64,000 nucleotides of DNA from Lutibacter sp. (GTDB lineage Bacteria > Bacteroidota > Bacteroidia > Flavobacteriales > Flavobacteriaceae), in NCBI RefSeq assembly GCF_030692605.1, contig NZ_JAUYUD010000085.1, positions 62,001 through 126,000 of the forward strand. Direction: 5' to 3'. The translations under genes and the position numbers were made by a program. The notes under the pieces are model-generated. The model saw only the letters and a list, made by a program, of their open reading frames with translations, ran no database searches and had not been told where the DNA came from. Position 1 is the stretch's first letter; each line of letters starts with the position of its first letter. Shown piece by piece: positions 1 to 9,433 of the stretch.

Positions 1-1
1 T

Positions 2-928
2 ATGGCCAATTTTTACCAAAACTTTTATGAAGTCGCATTAAATTCCAATGAAGAAATTTTACCATTAATGGGTTCTAAAGAAGGAATAATGCAAATTTCA
101 TTGGCATTTTTGAATAAAGGTAATCAAGTTTTAATTCCAAATCCTGGCTATCCAACCTATACTTCTGTAACCAATTTGGTAGAAGCAAAACCACTTTTTT
201 ATAATTTAAATGAAGAAGAAAATTGGTTGCCTAATTTTAATGAAATTGAAAAAAATGATTTGTCGAATGTTAAATTAATGTGGATTAATTATCCTCATAT
301 GCCTACAGGAGCAACTGCAACGCTAAAAAATTTCGAAAAAATTATTTCCTTTGCAAAAAAGCATCAAATATTAGTTGTAAATGACAATCCGTATAGCTTT
401 ATATTAAATGAAAATCCCTTGAGTATATTACAAGTTGATGGAGCTAAGGAAATTGCTATTGAACTTAATTCGTTAAGTAAATCGTTTAACATGGCTGGTT
501 GGCGTGTTGGAATGGTTGTTGGGAATTCTGAATTTATGAATACAATTTTACAAGTAAAAAGTAATATGGATTCTGGAATGTTTTTAGGAATTCAAAAAGG
601 AGCAATTGCTGCTCTAAATTTGTCTAATAACTGGTTTAATGAATTAAATGCTACCTATTTAAGAAGGAGAGAAATTCTTTGGAAAATTTTTGATTTGTTG
701 GATTGTGTTTATCAAAAAGAAGCAGTTGGATTATTTGTTTGGGGAAAATTACCATCTGAAATTAAATGTGAAAATTTTACAGATCAATTATTATATGAAA
801 ATAATATTTTTATAACCCCAGGTACGGTTTTTGGAAGCAATGGTGAAGGATATATTAGAGCCTCATTATGTGTTTCAGAAGCTATTTTAGAAGAGGTATT
901 ACAACGCTTAATTGAAGCAAAAAAGTAG
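2..928 (+). CDS. PLP-dependent class I/II aminotransferase, 5'-truncated by the window edge
   Basis: Translation has PGYPTY, NYPHMPTGA and the lysine motif SLSKSFNMAGWRVG of aspartate-type aminotransferases; the N-terminus appears to continue upstream. Confidence 0.9.
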   Translation: MANFYQNFYEVALNSNEEILPLMGSKEGIMQISLAFLNKGNQVLIPNPGYPTYTSVTNLVEAKPLFYNLNEEENWLPNFNEIEKNDLSNVKLMWINYPHMPTGATATLKNFEKIISFAKKHQILVVNDNPYSFILNENPLSILQVDGAKEIAIELNSLSKSFNMAGWRVGMVVGNSEFMNTILQVKSNMDSGMFLGIQKGAIAALNLSNNWFNELNATYLRRREILWKIFDLLDCVYQKEAVGLFVWGKLPSEIKCENFTDQLLYENNIFITPGTVFGSNGEGYIRASLCVSEAILEEVLQRLIEAKK

Positions 929-930
929 TT

Positions 931-1779
931 ATGGAAAAATTAGTAATTATCGGTTTGGGATTAGTAGGTGGTTCTTTAGCTCTTGATTTAAAAAAGAGAT
1001 TGGGCTATCAAGTTTTTGGAATTGATCATAATCCGGAACATATTAAAAAAGCGTTGGAATTAGGAGTTATTGATGCTGAAATAAATCTTTCAGATCTTAA
1101 AGATGCATCAGTTGTTGTAATAGCAGTTCCAGTTGATAAAATTGCGAAAATTACTGCTACTGTATTAGATGAAATATCTGAAAATACATTGGTTTTTGAT
1201 GTTGGGTCGGTTAAAAATGAAATTTGTAAAGCACTTAAAAACCATCCGAAAAGGAAAAATTATGTAGCTGCTCATCCGCTTGCTGGAACAGAATTTTCGG
1301 GCCCGGAAGCTGCAATTTATGATTTGTTTGATGAAAAAGTAAATATTATTTGTGAAGTTGAAAAAACGGATTGGAAAATTTTAGATAAAGCCCTAGGAAT
1401 TTTTAAAAAATTGAATATGCGAATTAAAATGATGAACCCTGAGGAGCACGATAGACACATTGCCTATGTTTCTCACTTATCACATGTTAGTTCCTTTATG
1501 TTAGGAAAAACGGTGTTGGGAATTGAAAAAAACGAACAATATATTTTTGATATGGCAAGTACTGGTTTTGCTTCAACGGTTCGTTTGGCAAAAAGTTCTC
1601 CAGCAACATGGGCACCAATTTTTTTAGAGAATAAAGAAAATATAATCAGTTCTTTAGAGGAGTATATTAAAAATTTAGTGGAATTTAAAGAGTTAATTGC
1701 AGCCAATAATGGTGATGCAATTAAGGAGATAATGAGTGATACTAATTATATAAAATCAGTTTTAAAAGGAATTAAATAA
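931..1779 (+). CDS. tyrA: Prephenate dehydrogenase
   Basis: N-terminal GLGLVGGSLA Rossmann motif, AAHPLAGTEFSGPEAA and HDRHIAYVSHLSH motifs; sits between an aminotransferase and DAHP synthase. Confidence 0.93.
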   Translation: MEKLVIIGLGLVGGSLALDLKKRLGYQVFGIDHNPEHIKKALELGVIDAEINLSDLKDASVVVIAVPVDKIAKITATVLDEISENTLVFDVGSVKNEICKALKNHPKRKNYVAAHPLAGTEFSGPEAAIYDLFDEKVNIICEVEKTDWKILDKALGIFKKLNMRIKMMNPEEHDRHIAYVSHLSHVSSFMLGKTVLGIEKNEQYIFDMASTGFASTVRLAKSSPATWAPIFLENKENIISSLEEYIKNLVEFKELIAANNGDAIKEIMSDTNYIKSVLKGIK

Positions 1780-1798
1780 TAGTGAAATATTAAATAAA

Positions 1799-2875
1799 AT
1801 GGAAATAAATAAGGAAAACAGAAAGTGGTTAGACAGCATGAATTTAACACATCCGATTGTTATTGCTGGTCCATGTAGTGCAGAAACAGAAGAGCAAGTG
1901 TTAAAAACAGCTCATCTTTTGAAAAACACAGATACAAATGTGTTTAGAGCTGGTATATGGAAACCAAGAACGAGACCAGGCGGATTTGAAGGTGTTGGTG
2001 AAATTGGATTGCCATGGCTTCAAAAAGTGAAGGAAGAAACAGGTTTGTTAGTTACAACAGAAGTAGGTAATGCAGATCACGTAGAAAAAGCACTTAAACA
2101 TAATATTGATATTTTATGGGTTGGCGCAAGAACTACGGTTAACCCATTTGTAGTGCAAGAAATTGCTGATGCTTTAAAAGGTGTTGATATTCCTGTGTTG
2201 ATAAAAAACCCTGTTAATCCAGATTTAGCACTTTGGTTAGGAGCCGTAGAGCGTTTTAAATCAGTTGGAATTTCGCAATTAGGTGTAATTCATAGAGGAT
2301 TTTCAGAATATAACCCACTTCATTATAGGAATAAACCGAAATGGCATATAGCCATTGAGCTTAAAAAGGAATTTCCGGATTTACCATTAATTTTGGATCC
2401 TTCACACATTTGTGGAAGACGTGATACTATTTTTGATGTTTCTCAAACTGGTTTGGATTTAAATTATGATGGATTTATGATTGAAACGCATTTTGATCCA
2501 GATAATGCGTGGAGTGATGCTAGTCAGCAAATTACACCTGCACAATTAGATCAAATTACCAAGGATTTAAAAATTCGTCAGAAGTATAGTTATAGAGAAG
2601 ATTTTCAAAGTAATTTAAATCGTTATAGAAAAGAATTGGATTTAATCGATCATCATATAATTGAAATATTGACAAATAGAATGCAAGTTTCAGAAAAAAT
2701 AGGTCGCTTAAAACATCAGGAAAATGTTGCTATTTTGCAAAGTGCTCGCTGGTCTGAAATATTAGATGAAATGACTAAAGTGGCAGAAAAAAATGGATTA
2801 AACAAAGAATTTGTTGAAAAAATATTTAAAACAATTCATGTGGAATCAATAAATATTCAACATAACGTTAAGTAA
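1799..2875 (+). CDS. Bifunctional 3-deoxy-7-phosphoheptulonate synthase / chorismate mutase (type II)
   Basis: N-terminal IAGPCSAETEEQ DAHP synthase domain; C-terminal RYRKELDLIDHHIIEILTNRMQVSEKIGRLK chorismate mutase domain. Confidence 0.93.
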   Translation: MEINKENRKWLDSMNLTHPIVIAGPCSAETEEQVLKTAHLLKNTDTNVFRAGIWKPRTRPGGFEGVGEIGLPWLQKVKEETGLLVTTEVGNADHVEKALKHNIDILWVGARTTVNPFVVQEIADALKGVDIPVLIKNPVNPDLALWLGAVERFKSVGISQLGVIHRGFSEYNPLHYRNKPKWHIAIELKKEFPDLPLILDPSHICGRRDTIFDVSQTGLDLNYDGFMIETHFDPDNAWSDASQQITPAQLDQITKDLKIRQKYSYREDFQSNLNRYRKELDLIDHHIIEILTNRMQVSEKIGRLKHQENVAILQSARWSEILDEMTKVAEKNGLNKEFVEKIFKTIHVESINIQHNVK

Positions 2876-2876
2876 T

Positions 2877-2910
2877 TAAAAGGAGGGAATTTATTCCCTC
2901 CTTTTTTTTG
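2877..2910 (+). terminator. Rho-independent terminator after the tyrA-DAHPS operon
   Basis: aaggaggga-attta-tccctcctt hairpin followed by a T tract. Confidence 0.9.
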
Positions 2911-2978
2911 TTAATTTGCAGTGATAACTGTTTAAAAACAATATGTTTAAATTTCTAATCAAAACTTAAAAAAACTAC

Positions 2979-2986
2979 TACTTTTG
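2979..2986 (+). promoter_or_regulatory. Bacteroidota -7 promoter element (TAnnTTTG)
   Basis: TACTTTTG a few nt upstream of the ATG at 2995. Confidence 0.55.
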
Positions 2987-2994
2987 TATTATCT

Positions 2995-3972
2995 ATGAAA
3001 ACAGTAGAATACATAAAGCAACCCATCCTTCAAGAAATGGAACTCTTTGAAAGTAAATTCAAAGAGGCAATGGCAACACAAGTTCCACTTGTTAATAGAA
3101 TTACCCAATATATTGTAAGAAGAAAAGGAAAACAAATGAGACCAATGTTTGTTTTTTTGGTTGCAAAAATGGTTTCAAATGGAAATTTTAGTGAAAAAAC
3201 GTATAGAGGTGCTGCGCTTATTGAATTAATTCATACCGCTAGTTTGGTGCACGATGATATTGTAGATGATAGCAACCAGCGAAGAGGGTTTTTCTCAATA
3301 AATGCACTTTGGAAAAATAAAATTGCAGTGCTCTTTGGAGATTATTTGTTATCAAAAAGTTTATTGCTTTCTGTGGATAATGAAGATTTTGATTTATTAA
3401 AACTCATTTCGGTTGCCTTAAAAGAAATGAGCGAAGGTGAATTATTACAAATTGAAAAAGCAAGAAAACTTGATATCACCGAAGATATTTATTTCGATAT
3501 TATTCGTCAGAAAACTGCCACTTTAATTGCTGCTTGTTGTGGAATTGGTGCAGCTTCAGTTGGTGCTTCAAATGAAGAAATTGAAAAAATGAGGTTGTTT
3601 GGACAATTAATTGGAATTGCTTTTCAAATTAAAGATGACTTGTTTGATTATTCTGAAGAAAAAATTGGAAAACCTACAGGAATAGATATTAAGGAGCAAA
3701 AAATGACGTTACCACTTATTTATACGTTGAATAATTGCGATAAATCAGATAAAAAGTGGCTCATAAACTCAGTTAAAAACCATAATAAGGATAAGACAAG
3801 GGTAAAAGAGGTTATTAATTTTGTGAAAAAAAAAGGTGGTATTGAGTACACTTCAATTAAAATGAATGAATATCATAAAAGGGCTTTAGAAATTTTAGAA
3901 ACCTACCCAAATTCTCCCTACAAGGAATCTTTATTAACCATGGTTAATTACGTAATTGATCGAAAAATTTAA
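2995..3972 (+). CDS. Polyprenyl synthetase family protein (octaprenyl/all-trans IPPS-like)
   Basis: LVHDDIVDD first Asp-rich motif and QIKDDLFDY second Asp-rich motif. Confidence 0.93.
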   Translation: MKTVEYIKQPILQEMELFESKFKEAMATQVPLVNRITQYIVRRKGKQMRPMFVFLVAKMVSNGNFSEKTYRGAALIELIHTASLVHDDIVDDSNQRRGFFSINALWKNKIAVLFGDYLLSKSLLLSVDNEDFDLLKLISVALKEMSEGELLQIEKARKLDITEDIYFDIIRQKTATLIAACCGIGAASVGASNEEIEKMRLFGQLIGIAFQIKDDLFDYSEEKIGKPTGIDIKEQKMTLPLIYTLNNCDKSDKKWLINSVKNHNKDKTRVKEVINFVKKKGGIEYTSIKMNEYHKRALEILETYPNSPYKESLLTMVNYVIDRKI

Positions 3973-4070
3973 TTTTTGGACAATAAGCAATAGTTGAAAA
4001 GTCTAAAGTTTTGAGTTTGTTGAACATAGTTGAAGTATTTATTATTGGAATTAATAATCAACAACTTAAA

Positions 4071-5591
4071 TTACGGCATTAACTCCAATTCTAACAATTC
4101 TTCAAAATATTTTCTTGAATTTGAAAGTCGAGGTATTTTGTGTTGTCCACCTAATTTACCTTTTTGTTTCAACCAATTATAAAACAATCCGTTCGAAGCT
4201 ATATTGATTATAGGTAATGCTAAGGTCATATCATTATATCTTTTAGCTTCATAATCACTATTAATATCTTTTAAGGCATTGTCCAAAACTTCGGTAAAAT
4301 AGACTAAATCTTCAGGTTGTTTTTTAAATTCAATCAACCATTCGTGCCCACCATTTTTAGAGGCATGCATAAAAATGGGAGCAACCGTATAATCGGCAAC
4401 TTCAGCATTGGTTTTCAAACAGGCCTGTCTCAACCCTTCTTCTGCATTTTCAATAATTAATTCTTCACCAAAAACATTGATAAAATGTTTGGTTCGACCG
4501 GTAATCTTAATTCTAAAGGGGTTTAAGGAAGTAAATTTAATGGTATCTCCAATTAAATAACGCCATAAACCTCCATTGGTTGTAATTACTAGGGCATAAT
4601 TTTGATTTAGTTGTACTTCAGAAAGTGGAATTGCTTTTGATTTTTCTCCTTCAAATAAATTCATTGGGATAAATTCATAAAAAATACCATAATCTAACAT
4701 CAATAACATTTCTTGAGAATTATTCTGATCCTGAATTGCAAAAAAACCTTCAGAGGCATTGTAGGTTTCATAGTATTTAAAATCTTCTTTTGGAATAATT
4801 TTTTTAAATTGTTCTCTGTAAGGATTAAAATTAACGCCCCCGTGAAAATATACTTCAAGGTTTGGCCATACTTCTAAAATATTTTTTTTTCCTGTTTTTT
4901 CTAGCACTTTATGTAATAAAACTAGCATCCAAGATGGAACACCTACTAAACTGGTAATATCTTCGTTAACAGTTTCATCAATAATTTTGGTCATTTTACT
5001 TTCCCATTCACTCATTAATGCCGTTTCTAGTTTCGGGGCACTACTAAAATCGGCCCAAAAAGGAAGGTTTTCAATAATAATGGCAGAAAGATCTCCAAAA
5101 AAACTATTGTTATCTTCATATACAGCGCTGCTACCACCCAATCGCAGCCCTTTTCCTATAAATAATTGAGTTTCTGGGTTGTTATTTATATATAAACAGA
5201 GCATATCTTTCCCGGCTTTTAAATGACAATGTTCTATTGCTTCGTCGCTTACCGGAATAAATTTGCTTTTTGCATTAGTGGTTCCACTAGATTTTGCAAA
5301 CCATTTAATACTCGTAGGCCAAAATACATTTGGTTCTCCTTTTCTTGTTCGTTCAATTAAAGGTTCTATGGATTCATATTGCTGAATTGGAACTTTTTCA
5401 GAAAATTGTTGATAGTTTTTAATCTTGTCAAATTCATATTTAGTGCCTAATTCAGTCCATTTTGCTTTAGAGAGTAATTTAGAAAGTAATTCCTGCTGAA
5501 CTTCAATAGGATATTTTAAAAATAATTCGATTTGGTGTTTTCTTTTTTTAAGAAACCAAGAAATTATTGAGTTTACAAATGTAAAAGGCAT
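4071..5591 (-). CDS. GH3 auxin-responsive promoter family protein
   Basis: 506 aa; KSSGTTNAKSKFIPVS, YNASEGFFAIQ and GGLWRYLIGDTIKF motifs of bacterial GH3 adenylating enzymes. Confidence 0.9.
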   Translation of the reverse strand: MPFTFVNSIISWFLKKRKHQIELFLKYPIEVQQELLSKLLSKAKWTELGTKYEFDKIKNYQQFSEKVPIQQYESIEPLIERTRKGEPNVFWPTSIKWFAKSSGTTNAKSKFIPVSDEAIEHCHLKAGKDMLCLYINNNPETQLFIGKGLRLGGSSAVYEDNNSFFGDLSAIIIENLPFWADFSSAPKLETALMSEWESKMTKIIDETVNEDITSLVGVPSWMLVLLHKVLEKTGKKNILEVWPNLEVYFHGGVNFNPYREQFKKIIPKEDFKYYETYNASEGFFAIQDQNNSQEMLLMLDYGIFYEFIPMNLFEGEKSKAIPLSEVQLNQNYALVITTNGGLWRYLIGDTIKFTSLNPFRIKITGRTKHFINVFGEELIIENAEEGLRQACLKTNAEVADYTVAPIFMHASKNGGHEWLIEFKKQPEDLVYFTEVLDNALKDINSDYEAKRYNDMTLALPIINIASNGLFYNWLKQKGKLGGQHKIPRLSNSRKYFEELLELELMP

Positions 5592-5612
5592 CTTTATTTA
5601 GCTATATTTAGA

Positions 5613-6434
5613 GTGTTAAATTTAATAAACTTTTCTATGCAATACCAAACTATCTTAAAAAAAATGATAACTGAACTTAATGATGAAGTTGATTATTATT
5701 TGAATGTTGAAGATGATTTTTTAAATATGAATCAACTTTTAGGCAGAGAACTGGAAATAAGTTTTGAAGGATACCATTGTTTGTGTTGTGAAAAAGAAAA
5801 GAAAATATTTAGACAAGGGTTTTGTTACGATTGTTTTTATACCAGTGCTCAAGTAGGGGATTGGATAATGAGGCCTGAATTAAGCACTGCTCATTTAGAT
5901 ATTGAAGACAGAAATTTGGAATATGAAAAGAAAGTGCAATTGCAACCACATATTGTTTATTTGGCCGTATCGAGTAATGTAAAAGTTGGAGTCACAAGAA
6001 AAACACAGGTGCCATATAGATGGATTGATCAAGGTGCAACAGAAGCAATTGAAATTGTTGAAGTTCCAAACAGATTTTTAGCAGGAATTACCGAGGTTGC
6101 CTTAAAAGAGTATGTGGCCGACAAAACAAGTTGGCAAAAAATGTTAAAAAATGAGGTTTTGGATGTTGACTTATTTGAAGAAAGAGAAAAATTAAAAATA
6201 TACATTCCAGAAGAAACTAAACCTTATTTTTTAGAGAATAACGGAAAAATTACTAAAATTAATTACCCAGTTAAGAGCTATCCTATAAAAATAAAATCGT
6301 TAAGTCTGGAAAAAACTCATGTGTATAAAGGGGAATTAAGTGGAATTAAAGGGCAATATTTAATGTTTAAAGATGGCACTGTTTTTAATGTAAGAAATAG
6401 TGAAGGTTATAAGGTAATTATTACTATTTCATAG
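5613..6434 (+). CDS. DUF2797 domain-containing protein
   Basis: Cys motifs CLCC and CYDC with VSSNVKVGVTRKTQVPYRWIDQGA, as in the DUF2797 family. The first Met may lie slightly downstream. Confidence 0.8.
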   Translation: MLNLINFSMQYQTILKKMITELNDEVDYYLNVEDDFLNMNQLLGRELEISFEGYHCLCCEKEKKIFRQGFCYDCFYTSAQVGDWIMRPELSTAHLDIEDRNLEYEKKVQLQPHIVYLAVSSNVKVGVTRKTQVPYRWIDQGATEAIEIVEVPNRFLAGITEVALKEYVADKTSWQKMLKNEVLDVDLFEEREKLKIYIPEETKPYFLENNGKITKINYPVKSYPIKIKSLSLEKTHVYKGELSGIKGQYLMFKDGTVFNVRNSEGYKVIITIS

Positions 6435-6504
6435 GGAAAAGTCTAAAGTTAGAAGTAAAAAAAAGGCGAATTAAAAAAATAATACGATTGATTTCAATTT
6501 TTAA

Positions 6505-7203
6505 TTAGTCATTTTCAATTAATTCAATTTCTTCACCAATTTTTAAATTGAATCTTCTTCGGAATAAATGAACTACAAAATATAGAACAGGGGTGTCAAA
6601 AAGAGCAATAATTATTTTAAATAGGAATCCGCTAATTAATAATGTTGAAAACAATTCCCAAGGTAAAACGCGAAAGGTACATAATAAAAATAACACGGTT
6701 AAAGTATCAATGAACTGTGATGAAAATGTCGAAAAATTATTTCTAAGCCATAAATGTTTTCCGTTGGTTCGCTTTTTCCAATAATGATAAATTCTAATAT
6801 CGATGAACTGTGCAAATAAATAAGCAAACATAGATGCTAGAACAGCCAGAGGAGATAATCCAAAAACTTTGGTAAACAATTCATTATTTATTGGAGAATC
6901 TGAAATTGCGGGTACATAATTAGCTAATAAAATAATTCCCATTGAAAAAGCAGAGGCGAATATGCCAGCAATTACTATTTGATTGGCCTTTTTTTTGCCA
7001 TATATTTCTGAAACAATATCGGTAATTAAAAAAGTAATTGGATAAGGTAAAATTCCTACAGATAATTCAAAGCGAAATAATCCAAAAGGATTCCAATAAA
7101 AAAATTTCTGAAAAATTAAATTAGAAACTACCAGTGCGGCAATAAACATGGAGCCTAAAATTAAATAAATTATAAAAGCTTCTGATTTTAATTTGGAATT
7201 CAT
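6505..7203 (-). CDS. Queuosine precursor transporter (YhhQ/VUT family)
   Basis: Multi-TM protein with LPYPITFLITDIVSEIYGKKKAN and FAQFIDIRIYHYWK motifs. Confidence 0.9.
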   Translation of the reverse strand: MNSKLKSEAFIIYLILGSMFIAALVVSNLIFQKFFYWNPFGLFRFELSVGILPYPITFLITDIVSEIYGKKKANQIVIAGIFASAFSMGIILLANYVPAISDSPINNELFTKVFGLSPLAVLASMFAYLFAQFIDIRIYHYWKKRTNGKHLWLRNNFSTFSSQFIDTLTVLFLLCTFRVLPWELFSTLLISGFLFKIIIALFDTPVLYFVVHLFRRRFNLKIGEEIELIEND

Positions 7204-7239
7204 AGTTAGTGGATTAATACGAATATAGTAATTTATTCT

Positions 7240-7247
7240 TATTTTTG
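7240..7247 (+). promoter_or_regulatory. Putative -7 element for fabD
   Basis: TATTTTTG (TAnnTTTG) about 28 nt upstream of the ATG. Confidence 0.55.
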
Positions 7248-7274
7248 CATTTTAAAACAAATTAAAGAAACTAC

Positions 7275-8156
7275 ATGAAGGCATACATATTTCCAGGTCA
7301 AGGCGCACAATTTTCAGGAATGGGATTTGATTTATATGAAAAATCAGAACAAGCGAAAGAACTTTTTGAAAAAGCAAATGAAATACTTGGGTTTTCAATA
7401 ACCGATGTAATGTTTAAAGGTACAGCGGAAGAATTACAACAAACTAAAGTAACACAGCCAGCAATATTTTTGCATTCAGTTATTTTGGCAATAGCATTGG
7501 GAACAAATTTTAAACCAGAAATGGTTGCTGGTCACTCTTTAGGAGAATTATCTGCGTTAGTTGCAAATGGTGTTTTAACTTTTGAAGATGGACTAAAGTT
7601 AGTTTCAAAAAGAGCACTAGCAATGCAAAAAGCATGTGAAGCTCAAGAATCAACAATGGCTGCTGTGTTGGGGTTAGATGATGTGGTTGTTGAAGAAGTT
7701 TGTGAAGAAATTGATGGTGTTGTTGTTGCAGCAAATTACAATTGCCCTGGTCAATTGGTAATTTCTGGTGAAATTTCTGCAATTGATAAGGCTTGTGAAG
7801 TTTTAATAGCAAGAGGAGCGAAAAGAGCATTGAAATTACCTGTTGGCGGCGCTTTTCATTCACCGTTGATGGAGCCGGCACGAGAGGAATTAGAGAAGGC
7901 AATAAAGAATACAACATTTAGCGAACCTACATGTCCAGTTTATCAAAATGTTGTTGCAAAAGCTGTTACAAATCCAGAAGAAATTAAAGAAAATTTAATA
8001 GCACAATTAACGGCTCCTGTTCGTTGGACACAATCGGTTGAACAAATGATTGCTGATGGCGCCACAGAATTTATTGAAGTCGGTCCTGGAAAGGTGTTAC
8101 AAGGTTTGGTTAAAAAAATCGATAAAAGTGCGGTTGTAATTTCAGCTGTGGTTTAG
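7275..8156 (+). CDS. fabD: ACP S-malonyltransferase
   Basis: FPGQGAQFSGMG, AGHSLGELSALV and GGAFHSPLM motifs. Confidence 0.95.
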   Translation: MKAYIFPGQGAQFSGMGFDLYEKSEQAKELFEKANEILGFSITDVMFKGTAEELQQTKVTQPAIFLHSVILAIALGTNFKPEMVAGHSLGELSALVANGVLTFEDGLKLVSKRALAMQKACEAQESTMAAVLGLDDVVVEEVCEEIDGVVVAANYNCPGQLVISGEISAIDKACEVLIARGAKRALKLPVGGAFHSPLMEPAREELEKAIKNTTFSEPTCPVYQNVVAKAVTNPEEIKENLIAQLTAPVRWTQSVEQMIADGATEFIEVGPGKVLQGLVKKIDKSAVVISAVV

Positions 8157-8416
8157 TTTAATAGAGATTGAACGTTATTTGAGCATTGGAATTTTATAAA
8201 AATTCAATTTATGGAAGGAAAATGGTTTTGATGCATTTATCAAATAAGTATAAAAGTTTGATTTAAATCTTGATTTAAAAAGCTAATTAGATAAACGATT
8301 TGTAAATTGAATTTTTTGACTTTTACAGATGTGACAGAACATTTAAACCTTAGTTTAAAAATGTACATCCAATGAATTTTAGTAAAAATATTTCCTCTTT
8401 TTATACTTGAAATTTG

Positions 8417-9433
8417 TTAGTATTTATACCATTGCCATAACGAAGCAGAAACAAGACCCAAGGTATGTCGTTCAACTTTTTCAGATAGTTCTAACTTTCG
8501 AATAGCATGTAATAACCTTTTGATAATTTCGCTTGATATTTTTTCCGCATGTTTTGATTGTTTCCAAATACTTAGTAAGTGACTATCCATAAAAGCATCA
8601 CGTTTCTTTGTAAAAATAAGAGGATCCTCTGAAGCAGCAAGATGAAGGAATAAATTCCATTGTTCGGCCTCAAGGTCAATCCATACATCCTTGGCATCAT
8701 CAATTAACCAATAACAATACCCCACGGCTTTTCCGATAGCCCGAGCATTTTTTAAAAGTGACTGATCATTTGAGTGTCCCATACGAGCCGTATATTCAGC
8801 CATCATTCGGAATGGTTCAGCCGACTTAAGATAAAGTGCTTTTTTAATTTTATTCAGGTCTGCGTGATCAGACAGTCTTTCTTTTGAAAGAAAATTTTGT
8901 GCTTCAAATAGTTGCTTCATCACTTTAAAAAGCACATCTGTTTTCTGAGATCCTTCTTTTTTTATCGCAGTTTTTTCCAAATCGAGTAATACACTCCCGG
9001 CTAGATTACTTAGGAGTTTTTGGGCTGGATTAAGGATGCTAGTTTTAGAATAACTTTTATTAATAAAGGGCTGAAATACTTTTAGAGAAGTTACTTCGTC
9101 TAAATCATCCATCTCGTCACAAATATAATCGAACAGACTAATTCCTAAGTTAAATCGACCGCACCAATCTGCTGCAGCTTCAGTGGAGGATTTATTTAAG
9201 CTAAACCATACGGCAAAAATTTTACCCATTGTAGCTCCAAAACCATATACAGAGTGAAGCTGTGAACCATTAATAACTGAAGAGATGGCAGCGGAATTTT
9301 TAATCCAATCTGATTTGGAATTCCCATGTTCCCGAGTTTCAATATATTCAATTAAAAACTCCTGATGATGGGGTAAACCGGCCTTTTGCCAGGTTTCGAA
9401 AAAAAATGTCCCAAAGTGGTCATTCCAATCCAT
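8417..9433 (-). CDS. Class I isoprenyl diphosphate synthase / terpene synthase-like protein
   Basis: Variant first Asp-rich motif FDYICDEMDD and second motif WLIDDAKDVWID; all-helical; stop/start adjacent to the class II-like cyclase gene. Confidence 0.72.
   Translation of the reverse strand: MDWNDHFGTFFFETWQKAGLPHHQEFLIEYIETREHGNSKSDWIKNSAAISSVINGSQLHSVYGFGATMGKIFAVWFSLNKSSTEAAADWCGRFNLGISLFDYICDEMDDLDEVTSLKVFQPFINKSYSKTSILNPAQKLLSNLAGSVLLDLEKTAIKKEGSQKTDVLFKVMKQLFEAQNFLSKERLSDHADLNKIKKALYLKSAEPFRMMAEYTARMGHSNDQSLLKNARAIGKAVGYCYWLIDDAKDVWIDLEAEQWNLFLHLAASEDPLIFTKKRDAFMDSHLLSIWKQSKHAEKISSEIIKRLLHAIRKLELSEKVERHTLGLVSASLWQWYKY

Noticed and set aside
7510-7917. 135-aa antisense ORF inside fabD
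   Set aside because: Low-complexity Leu/His/Gln translation opposite a conserved gene; a shadow ORF, as are the other antisense ORFs in the track (e.g. 1473-1706, 23602-23865, 28525-28938, 39721-39978, 53404-53685).
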